In this document: piece after piece, positions 48,801 to 60,800 of the stretch
Layout of the letters: every line of letters begins with the position of its first letter
How positions within the stretch are numbered: position 1 is the first letter of the stretch
Assembly: GCF_036370855.1 (NCBI RefSeq)
Contig: NC_088099.1
Span: 22,907,501 to 22,971,500 of the forward strand
Reading direction: 5' to 3'
Source: Dromaius novaehollandiae
Lineage: Eukaryota > Chordata > Aves > Casuariiformes > Dromaiidae
Length of the DNA: 64,000 nucleotides
Notes under the pieces: model-generated
Databases searched by the model: none
The model's input: the letters and a program-made list of their open reading frames with translations, nothing else
Told to the model about the DNA's origin: nothing
Translations under genes and position numbers: made by a program

Positions 48801-51800
48801 TTGTGGAGTGTCCATTCTTGGATTTACTCAAAAGCCATCTAGACACAATCCTTGGAAATGTGCTCTAGGTGACCCTGCTTGAGCAGGGGGGTTGGACTAG
48901 CTGATCTGCAGAGGTCCCTTCCAACCTCAACCCTTCTGTGATTCTGTAATATAATTTAGCTAAGGAAAAATAGTGACAATTGTTTCTCAGCTGCTTTGAT
49001 TTCTTTCTTGGCACTTCTTAGGAAGTATATTTAACAGTTCTCACTGTTTATCTCCTCCTATCTATGGACCAGATAAAATAGAGTCCTATTTCACTCACTG
49101 CATAGCAGGAAGATTTCTTTCCCCAGACACTTTACATATTAACAAAGCTTATTCAGCTTTTCATGATAGTAAATAATAGAATGAAGAAGGGAGAGATGGC
49201 AAAGACTTTTCTATATCACAGTTTTAAATCTGTCCAAGAAATTAATCTTGGATTCCCCACTATCTGAAGCACAGCTTTTGTTAACTATCTGTATGTTACA
49301 TGCTGTTGAGATGTCTTCACACTGTATTAAGTGGGAGATGACAGGCACACTGGAGATGGAAGCACATGGGAGACGGCAGCCACTGGAACTTTGGGATATT
49401 ATCTTAAAGAACACAACCAAAACATAGTGGTCTAATTTGTGTGTGTGTGAGGGGGAAATGGTATAGTTGGTACATTGTGGGTAGAATATGGCATCTACAA
49501 TGCTAACATAAATAAATGAAAATGAATTCTGGTTAGATTTCAGGAGTCTTCAGTCAATACTTAAAAAATCTGTATGTTAAGTTATTTCATTTTGATTTAC
49601 ATTATACTATAGCTGAAGGGTTTTTTGAATGCATCTATTAAGATATGAATTGTATGGAAAACATACTGAACAATTTTAAATTGGAATATAACAGTTTTTA
49701 AAAAGACATAATTAGAGCTGGACATTTTTAGTGTCACTGTTTTGGAAGAGGGACAAACATTCATAAAGTTGATCAAATCTGGAGAGCAGCTTTGATAAAA
49801 CACTGTGAGGAAAAATTCAAAAATGTCAAAAATACTTTGAAATATTCAAGATTAAATATTTTGTGAAAAATTCAGCATTTCAGTTTGATATTTCCAAATG
49901 AAAATTTTCAGTTATCACTTACAAAGTGAATTTTTTATTGAGTCATTTGGCCAGTTCCACATATATTTTAAAGGAATTTTTTTTATTATATTAACATGAA
50001 AAGAACAGTTGTGCAAGTACTCACGATGCTAACTGCCATACTAGAACTTGATCTTCTCTTGTTTTGATTGTAACCAGATTTCCTCCTATTTCTCTACAGA
50101 ACTCTTCTGCTTCAAACCAAGATTTCTTTTCATTTCCCTCCCTAACAAAAAACTAACAAGGGAACATTTAATAACAAATTACTAAGTATAACATGTAAAG
50201 TATAACATATAATAAGATATAATTGCACATGTAATTAAAATTGATGTCATACTAGCACCCATTTTATACTGAGGCAACATAACACTTGTCAAGCCTTAGT
50301 AATGTAGATTATACGTATTTTATTGTTAGCATCGTATCTTATAAAATAATAATGGAAGAGTAGCATGGGAGTCTGGGGACACCAATAGATATCACAATGT
50401 ACAGAGAGGAAAAAAATAATTCATAACTTAATTGGATGTTTGACCACTGAAAGGTTTAAAGGAAAAATAAAATAGCCAAGTCTCAGCAGATTTCTGAGAA
50501 ATGGATGGCAGGGGAAATCGATATATTGGAGTAGAAAAGATAGTGTGGACAAAGAAATCCATTTTGCAAGGTAGTGACCCTGACTGAGGAGGAGATTTTT
50601 GTCCAGTGGTGCAAGCTCAGAAATAACAATTTGGTAAATGGCAGAACAAATAACGTTAGTAACAATGATGAATTGAGCATGACACGTAAGGGAACTGTCG
50701 AGACCTTTATAAATACAGGGCTAAAAACATCTCTGTCCATCCAACAGGCAGAGTCTCAGGAGACAGAGCGAGAGGATTACTTAAGTAAAGATCTGGAATA
50801 GCAATGTTTGGTATGTACTTTCTCTAGATTTATTTTGCTTTTACTTAGCTTTTTTCCTTTCAAAAAGGAGGCATTTCTAGGCGTTTTTACGTAAATCAAG
50901 AGAATACACAACGTCTTTTCTACTTGCTAACGTGTCACCGATGTCAAACTGAATCTGGATCTAAAAGTATCACTGAAAATATCACGTGCTCCATGAGGAA
51001 AGGTCGGCATAAGGCCAGGTTCCCATAAGTTTTCTCTTAGAAAACACTGTCCTATGCAAGTGACCCTGCCAACTCTTGAGGTACAATGCCACGTTTTTCT
51101 GAAGTCCCACACTCCTGGAAGTAAACAAGTCAGGTGAGAATCTCACACAGCATTTAAATAAAGGAAAGCATATGCCCAGCTCTCTCTGTTCTCACCATTT
51201 TAAGCTTTTTCATAGCTGAGTTTCATTATATTTGGTGTGTTTGTCTCATGGTTTTTTGTACTTAAATACCATGGAGGAGAGCATTTGCAAGCAACGACCC
51301 AGCGCCCGGGAGCAGGACCCTGCTGCGGGCAGGGCGTGACCACGGGGCAGGTGGCCAGGGCTTCCCGGTGCCCAGCTGCACGCTCACCTTGAGGCACCCG
51401 TCCGCCCGGGGGGCCGCGTCCCAGCCGGCGGCGCAGGCGGTGGCAGGCACCAGCGCTGGAGCAGCAGGCGCTGGTGCTCCTGCAGCCCGCTGTTTGCAAA
51501 GAAAATTTGCTGTCTTCTTGCAGCTGACAACATCCCATAATCCAGCAGCAACTCCAGTTCCCATGGCAACGCAGCCTTGCTCTTTTCCTTTGGAATATGT
51601 AAAAGAAACGAGTAAAACCAAAACCCTTTTGCTCCCTAAGAAATCAGACCTTTGCTTCCATTCAATTTCAATTACAATTACGAAATGGGAGGTGCAGGTT
51701 AGGTAGACTAAAAGCCATTCTGGATATACAATTATTTTGAATACCTCCCACCATAGCCCAGATGTGGGCCAATAAATCTCACAGACATAGCTTTGCCAAA

Positions 51801-54800
51801 AATGGGGATTCACATAATTAGAATATAAATCTTCCTTACTTTGCCACCCGGGGAGATCACAAGGCAAAGAACGTTTGATTTTATTTACCAGAGCAGCAGA
51901 TTTCCTGACAACTACTTTACAGTTCTCAATATCTAGGTGATCCAGTTTCAGAGAAACTAATATTGAAACTAACAAGCTTGTTTAAAGGCATAACTAGTTA
52001 GTGTCAAGACAAGAGTTTTTAATCAGACACTTCTATTTTGTTGAAATACGAAACTGCTGGAAGTTTTCTGCACCTTTCTCACATACACACATTGTGGGTC
52101 CAGTATTCTGTCCATAATTGTTTTTCTTAATCTGATGAACTGTTACTAACTGGCAGTAAAAAGCTGAAAAAATGAAACTATAGATCTTGTGAGACCCTGC
52201 ATAGTATTGCCTTCAGTCTTGCCCATTTGAAATCCGCTTTTGTACAGCTTACTGTGTGACTGAATTACCCAACATCTGATACTTATCTGTGACTGCATTT
52301 GTTGCACTGGAGCCAAACACAAGGTCTGATGATGTTAGTCACCTTTATCTACAGCACAGAAGAAAGTCCCTACTCTCATTTCTAATCTACCACAGGATGG
52401 AAACCAGAAATGCACTCAAATTTCAGCAGGACTCCGATCACAGGCAATAGCCCTCTGCAGCACATACCTGGCATGGCTGTATTCCAGTGTGTGAAGAGAG
52501 GAGTTTCACCACTGGTCCACCGGAAAGTCCCTTGCTCTTCTATGTCTGAGAGACCGATCCAGAAATACTTTTCATGCCTCAGTCCAGTCAGACTAATCAG
52601 AAAGGCTTGCTCATTTCTGAAGAGGAAAATGTTCAAAACCAAAACATTACCCTGCAATGTCAATCTGACTGATGCAAGTGGAGGCACTCTACCATGCCAG
52701 AATGACTGCAGAAAAACACCTCCTGAATGAAGTTCAAGCAAAACCTCAGCAACTTTTTAAGTGAGGTCAGAAATATTTGGCGGACAATTTTCTCCTTTCA
52801 GTTGAAGGCATCTTCCTTCCTTTCCTCCTCATTCTGTGAATTACCACAGGTCACTGCTCAGCTCACACAAGCTTCTGGTGGCAGTCTACTATTCTTGGAC
52901 CTTGTAAGACTTTATGCTGCCTCAAACCCACCACCAGTCAGGACCAAACTACTGACAGCTTTGTCGCCTCTCACCTGTGAAGGCAGCTGTGCTCCTCAGA
53001 GGCAGTGAAGTGAGACTGAAATACAAGCAAGTTGGAGATGATGCAGCTCCAGCTGTGGTGGGGCAAGTCGTAGGGAAGAATTCCTACACTTGTTCAGCAT
53101 CTGCTTTAGAAGGTGGTTTAGGAAAATATTTTGTTAAAGCTTTCCTAACATAATGACTCTAGGCCTAACAGCAATCAGCAAATAAATGAAAGTAGAACTA
53201 ACCACTTTCCTAAACCAACAACAGAAAAACAAAAATAAAATAGAGGCTGCTATAATTGGGAACTGGAGGATGAGAGAGAACTGTTTGACTCAGGTGACCT
53301 TCTGAAATCTAATTTTAGGCTTACCTGAAAAAAAAAATGGAAACTGTTTAATAGTTTGAGTAAGAAGCCTTCACTCATTTAGTCTTTTTTTTTCCTTGCA
53401 TGGATCATTTTGCTTGGCTTACTATACTGAAAGCTTTTGAAAAGCCCTTGTAAAACACTTGGACAAGAGTTAAAAAATGGACAAGTTTTGCAAGATTCTG
53501 CATCAGAAGCATAGATTTGGAAGTAGAAAAAAGATACTTTTCCTACCTGTATTCCACTGTAGTTAGATATGCTTTCCTCTGCTCACACGTCTTATTTGCA
53601 TCTGAGAACGTTACAGATGCAGAGCCCACCAAATAGCAGTGAAAACCGTGCCTTTTCCAACCCTGGGGAAAACATAAGGTTCTTAATATGAAATTGAAAG
53701 AGATTACAGTATAGAAATTAGCTCTGCTCTTTTGTATATAAATATTTGGTGTTAAATTTGTTGCTGTAACTAAGTTTAGAAACAAAATGAGACTAGGCAG
53801 ATCCCTTAATAAACAAACAAACGTTGTTGGATTTTGTTGCTGTTTGCTTCCACAGAAGGCCTTTTTTCATTTAAGGGATGCTGTTAAGATCATACTCTTG
53901 ACTTATTTTCTCTCCTTCTTTTATCTGTTTGTGACTTTTCAAAGAAAATTTTGACTGTGCTATTTGCTATAGCTTTCCAGTGCCCTCTAAGGCTGGGATT
54001 ATGCCAACTTCCCCGTGCTCCTGTGACCCACTCAGGAGGAAGTTGCAGTTCCAGCCTTCCAGAGCTGCAGGGTCTAACGCAATGAGAAAACAAAAATATT
54101 TCAGTACTGAAGCGGGTTCTCATGTAAGCACAGCTGCCCAAAGCCACTGTGGCCAACTCGAGGGAACAGCTGAGGAGACTTTCAGAGCCAAGAGGAATCC
54201 AATCAGTGCTTGGCTATGCGGAGGATACAATAGGGATATTGCTAAAACAACTTTTTTTCTTTCTGGTATTAGAAGGGTTAATGCTGACCAGTGCAGATGT
54301 AATGATTTTCTGATAAGGTGATTTTTTTTTTTTGCAAAACTTACTAGTTTTGCAAATAGCAAAACTGATAGCAATCAAAGGCCAACTAAATAGTCCATTG
54401 GTAAGAACATGCTACAGAATAAAATGGTCCTTTTCTGCTTTGAAAACATTTTCTTTCTTTTGTAGCTGCTACAATAGTTGCTATAGTTTTATAGTAAAGA
54501 CTTCAAATAGACAGCAGATCTGAGATAAGAGGCAAAGTGGCTTTTGCTAATTCTGTATGTACTGTTTGGCTAAGAGCCTAAATAGAGAAAATATTAATGA
54601 AATTGTTGTTCAAAAGAAATGTGTGATTTTATACAGTGTGGATCTCCTGGGAATGGAGGGAAAGGGAGCATTCGCATACATGTGAATGAATCTTGACAGT
54701 GTTTCTTAAGTATTTGCAGAACAAAAATAAAAATTACGCCAAATATATTAGTAATGTGCTAATAGGAAAAAAATGGGTTTCCTCAGGAGTAGGTTCTCTA

Positions 54801-57800
54801 GAAGATACAGACAAACAAAAAGACTCTAAAAAAGCAAGAAACTCTAAACCCCTTAATTCTTCCCCACATAATTTATTTATGATAGAGCATTTACTCTCTG
54901 GCAGCCTGGGTCCTTGATCTTCTTTTCTGCAGGGGATTGGGATGAGAGCTTCTTTTTACAGATGTAGCCAAGTTTCTTATCACAAATATCAGTTGCCCAG
55001 TATCCATCCTAGAATAGTATGGAGAAGAAAGGAATGTAAAAAGAGAGACATTCATAAACCTAAGAAAACTTGTATTTTCTTCTGCCCTCACCATAAGCAC
55101 ACTGAAATATGTTACCTAGCTGTAGGATCATTGCTGGAGATGCACAAAAAAAGTTAGACACCTCTGTTGGGAATGATTTAAGATACGTTGGATGTTGTTT
55201 TCAGATGAAAGAGTGAGATAAATGACGTCTTAAAGTCTCAGCTAGTTGCTATCATAACTATCTATTTCATGAGAGGGTTTATAAAGATACATCTCATCTG
55301 GAACTAATGGAACCACATTTACCACAGTATTATTTCACTACTCTTATGGCAGAGATCAATGAAACAGAGATAATGCAGGTCTGAGTGTATCACAGTAAAT
55401 GTGGCTATTTCATCCACCAAGGAGAAGTTTCTGTGAAAATGACTAATTTTTTTAAGAAAGGAAGTGTGTAAAAAGTGTAATTGAAATAGGGGCTTTGTTT
55501 TTTCCAGAAAATCTGATTTACAGTCATTTCTACTGATGCCTAATACTGGAAAATAACAATATTATTCTATGTCATAACAGTTCTGCATTTTAAATTTGTT
55601 TCTTTTCAAATTCATGACTCTGCGTGTATGTGTCGTGTATGTGTGTGTGTGTGTGTATATAAATGTGTCTAAAACCCAACCTCTGCAAGTTGTGAATCAA
55701 TTGTTGCTACCGTCATTAGAATAAAGCTAATGCAGAACTTTTGGATCAGACTTTTCAGCAGATAAGAAATTTTGAAAGGTAGCACTAGGGAAATGATACC
55801 TTGCTATTTCTGACCTCTGCTGTCCTCTGAAAGCCTCATCTGGTTGATGCCCATTTATGAGGAAAACTGTATTAAGCTAAGATACAAAATGGGTCCTAGA
55901 CAAGTTTGTAACGGAAAGTAACTTCATCCTGAGGTAGTTATTACTTTGCCTTACTGTAAAATGACCACATGGTTATACCTGCCCCTTCATGACAACACAG
56001 TTCTCTAGACCATTTGGGTAGGTGGGATGTCCGCGTTGCCATGTGGTGAATGTCACAGGAGTCCCATCACTCCACTCAAAATAGAAGTGGACCTTGAGAT
56101 CGTTCAGACCAAGCCATAGCTCTTCTGTTGGCTCTGAGGCATAAAAAGAAATATGCAAGATGCTATGCAATACAGGGAGCATTTTCACATCTAGAACAAA
56201 CAGGGACAGGCTAAAAGTTGGGATGTGCTATGCAAGAAGATGAGTCTTTGTGCTTTATCAAAAATATTGGTTCCCTCTAGGATCTGCAGTAAGAGTTGAC
56301 TTGACCTGCAGTTTAAAGGCCACAAATTCCTTCCAGAAATCCTGATTTAATAAATATATGTCTCTTTATGGCGGGCAGAAATATTTTGCATACTTTTTGA
56401 GCATCTGTGACTTAGAACAATGAAATAACCCCTAATACCAAGGTTAGTATAGTTCATGGCTTGGTGTCTCCCTCCTATCAGGTGGGCCAAGCCATGAAGA
56501 GGTGCGCCAATACATCCCCTTACCTGGGGGACTAAACGTTAGTGAGAGTTCCTGCTGTGCAATACTCTTCACCTGTTCATTACCTAATCTGATCCTTGCA
56601 AGCACTTAGCTCAATTTCCGCTGTTTTCAGTGGGGATACTGCAGAGCTAAAAGCTGAGCAGGTTAAATTTCGTGTGGTTTGGAGCACAATTCTGAGGATA
56701 TTGAACATGGAATAAAGACACAAAAGATGCAATTATTAAAGATCTTTATGTGCTTCTGTTAGGAATATTTTTTTTCTTTCGTTTTAACACCTTTAATGTT
56801 TCAGAAGTCTAGAATATAGATTCTATCTTGATAAATATAAATACACTTCCATGTATATGCAACAGAAGTAACATAAGAGAACACCATAAATTAAATCCAG
56901 CCTTGGGCTTCTGACATTTCAGAGGAAGCATTAATAGCTAATACTGAGCCCAGCTTTTATGCTCCAGATGGGGCAAACAAAAAGCAGACGTTCATATATA
57001 CTCACTGTAACCAATCTGTGACACTAGAAAGCTGTATTCAGCAATATTGTGGACACTTGCCAGATCTCCGTCATGCCTCTTACATGAAGTCAGAGCATCT
57101 TTCCATACTTTGGGTTCTCTCTGAATGGTATAACAGTGGCCTGCATATGGCCACCAACCATCAGTGCATTTAGTAAGTCTCAATTTCTCTAAAATGAAAA
57201 CACAACTGTTTCAGAGCAATTTTATAAAGAGGAAAATAAGGGAGCCTAGAATGAGGTCTCTATAGCATTCTTTACAAAAGTAGGACAATATGAATAAACA
57301 TAAGATAAGGTTAGAAATGCAAATACATTCAAATGAAAACCAAATATGATTAAGGCACAGTGTGTTAAATATGCAAATAAAATGATAAATTTTTTAAGCA
57401 GAGAAACATTGAAAATTGTCCAAGTTGTGTCAGAGACACAATTTTAAATGATACTCTGTGAGGAAAGAGGGATCGATGCAGACTTCAATCTCTTCCCTCT
57501 TTTCCACCTGGAGCAGTAAGGCCAGTGTGTCATGGTCTCCCATATTGCATGATGTGGTTAACATTAGGTCCTACCTCCTGTTAAATGTCTGCTATTGCAA
57601 ACAAATATGATTTTCAGATATGGCAAATCAAGATGTAATTCTTTGGTAAATGCATGTCAGTAATGAGTGTAATAGTTTTCATATATTAAATCCACAGATT
57701 TTTATTACTTAGATTCCTAAATATACTTAAAAGACTGGCATAAGCTTGCTCTAAGAATAAAGTGTCCCGCATTTCTTTCTAAGGTTAATACTGGAGTAAA

Positions 57801-60800
57801 GTGGCTTTGAAATAGTCTCTTTTCTTTGTTTAACATAACTCCTCTTTTAAAATTAGCATTTATAACATTCCCAGATGACAGTCACTGGCAGATCCCTTCT
57901 GCGTGTGGCACATTTGCAACCGCACTGCTGTGTCAGTTGGGGCCTTAGGTCAGGTGGCTCATGGATGAAATGCAGCTGGTGCGAATGCTGCTGCTCCTCC
58001 TGCTCTGCTCATGTGAACCCAATGTGCTGCATACATTAATATTAGAGTAACTGTAATTGCTCATTTGGAGCAAGTAAGAAGCATAAAATTTCTACAACAC
58101 TTATGCAAATTTGGTTGTTGGCCCTGGTAACTGTCACAGAGCAGCTTCTATCTCTCTTGCTAGAATGAACGGTGGAATGACAAAAAATAATAAAATTCTC
58201 CTATGGATGATTAATATACAGTGAGAGGACATCTTGTGACAAGCAATATATAAAAGTGCATGTGCATGTATATACATAAATATAAATAGATGCATAGCTG
58301 TGTTTTTCAAAGTTTCTTAACATCTTTGTTGAAAACTGATGTTGTACCATATGTATCCTTAGCAGGTTTTTACAAATTGTTCTTTCTAAAACTAGGCAAA
58401 AAACTGTCTTTTCATTTGATTAACCTACCCTCGGGTATACTGTCAGACTTTGAACTGAAGTTACTCTTTTTACAGATGTAGCCGAGTCTCTGATTGCATG
58501 CTTCATTTTCCCATTTAGCATTCTTTCTGGGATTCATCACGCCACAGATTTTCCCAGGGACCAAGAAAGGACTTCCTTTGAGTGAGAGAGAAAATAGAAT
58601 CTCTGTGTAAGCACAGCAAAAATCAGTAAAAAGAATTACCAAAAGATCACATTATCAGTGGGAAGATCAACTTACTGTGATTTCTTTAATGCTTGTTATG
58701 AGGAATGCCTTCCTCTGTAGGATAACTGCTGTGGTAGCTTGTAAGATGCTGCTTTCAGTCTCTGCTTTGGGTGGAAGGAATATTTAAGCTGGGTGAGATG
58801 GATGATCCTCCATTGCATTTGCTCCAGGACAGTATTAGGAACTTCTTAGCTCTTTTCCTGATATCCTGGCACACGCAGATAGAACAGCTGAAGCTAGATG
58901 TTTTTTCCTGTGTCAAAAACTTGTTAACTTCAAAAATATTCCATTTTAAACAATTGCACCCATTTAGTCTGTATCAACAGTTTCAAAGTTGTACTTCCCT
59001 ATAAAACTTTTTTTTCTCTCTCTTTTCTGTTGGGATGTGGAAGAACCTGTTTAAGCAGCAGAGGAAATTGCCTGATACAGAATTTTGGAAAACTTAGAGT
59101 AGACTTGTATTGTTTCTTTACCACCTTGTAATTTTTCCAAAACAGGGGGCAGTTGGGAATGCTGGTAGCACAAAGAAACTGTGGAATGGAAAAACCAACA
59201 GGCAAACAGGAGAACCAAAATGCTGTAGACAGCGTAATCACTGAACTCCAAAAGAAGAAAAGATGAAAAGAAACACCAGAATGATTTTATTTGCACTGGT
59301 TCTGAAGTGGAGCGCACTACATGCAGTGCCCGACCGCTGTGCCTGGTTGTCTCCCAGCAGAGACCAGGAAGGGTTTGGTTGCAGCACCACTTATCTGAGC
59401 AGATGGGTGCTGGAGGCATAGGCGAGGGTGTCAGGAGGCAAGGTGCTCGTGCTCGGCCGACGGAGCCGCCGCTGCCAAGTGGTGCCGGAGCCAGGCGGCG
59501 AGCCAGGGGCACCTCTGCTTGCCGGGGTGGCCACAAAGAGCGGCCAGGCTGCTGCCCCACTGCCTTGGTGCCAGCAAATCCCCGTGGCCACCAGCCTGCA
59601 CCGGGCTCCATCCTTGCTGCGTCATTGCTCTCCCCACAAGAGGAGTGCCACAAACCCAGCCCTGCCTTGAGGTGGCCCAGGGCAATTTTGCAAACACTGC
59701 CAAGGAATTATGAGCTGCTCTGCAAGGCTCTCAATAATATTTAGAATTCTTCCAGAAGATGTAGTGCCATTATTTTCTAAATATTTTGCTCCTTTGGGAA
59801 GATTTGATTTATATTTGTACTTTTGGATAATATGTTATGGAAAAATTCTGGTCTCTGATCTCTAAGGTAATATTTCACTCCAAATAATACTCTCCTTTCA
59901 TAAACAAGCACTTTGCTTAATGAGAAAAAAAAAAAAAAAAGAACCTGCTACAACTGATATCCACAGTGAACTTGGCAATTTGAAAAGTGTACCTTTAAAA
60001 ATAAAGGTTTAGATCTTCAGCTATTGCAAATCAGCATGGGTCCCCTGAACTAAAAGTACCTAGGGTAGTTTTTATCAGTTGGTATCTTATCAGAAACCAT
60101 TCAAAGATTATAAAATAGATTTAGTTCTTACCTGGAGCCCAGTTTAAATATCTGAAAGGACTGCCCCCAGCCCATTGCCATCCATTGTTGAAATTCAAAC
60201 TGTTCAATCCAATCCAGAAAGCAAAGCTGAATTTTTTCATTAGCTCTAAATTAGAAAAGAAAGTCAATGGTAGCTTACTATCCTCATTACTATCAAGGTA
60301 AAACAAAGAATACCAGAAATAAGGAACTTACATTTCTTAGTCTAAACCAGTCCAAAAATATTCCTTTCCCACATTACTGAAGTGCACAGACTGAACATGT
60401 AAAACATGTAAATGAATAAATGTAAAAATGGCAGAAATCTCTTCTGGCTAATGGAAAGGGCAAATCAACATTTTATTTCACTGCCTGAATGACAGTTTAC
60501 TTCTCTCACTTTGCCAGCAAGTCCCATTGCATTAAAACATGAGTTATAAAAACACTCCACTATTTTCATTGAGGAATTATGCTAAAATGCTGCTGTAATA
60601 GATTTCATGGAATAAACTCATCAAAAAGGTTACAAAGACAGTGCCTTAATTGGCTGCTTCCTGGTTTTTTTCTATGTTAGTGTTTTCAAAGCCTCCTTCT
60701 TGCCATTTATAACCAAACAGATATCATGACCCTTGCATCATGAAATCCACTGGAGCTGTTTGGCGCTTATGCATGAGCTGTGCCCATATTAGGACAAAGC

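Noticed and set aside
48184..48882. Short frames inside 48184-48882
   Set aside because: These are decayed CR1 LINE sequence, not host genes.
51262..51975. 237-codon minus-strand open frame
   Set aside because: It contains E12 of copy A, but most of its length is read-through of introns 11 and 12 beyond clear splice sites.
59051..59744. Long frames on both strands (200 and 145 codons)
   Set aside because: They coincide with a GC-rich patch with few stop codons; sequence is low in recognisable motifs.
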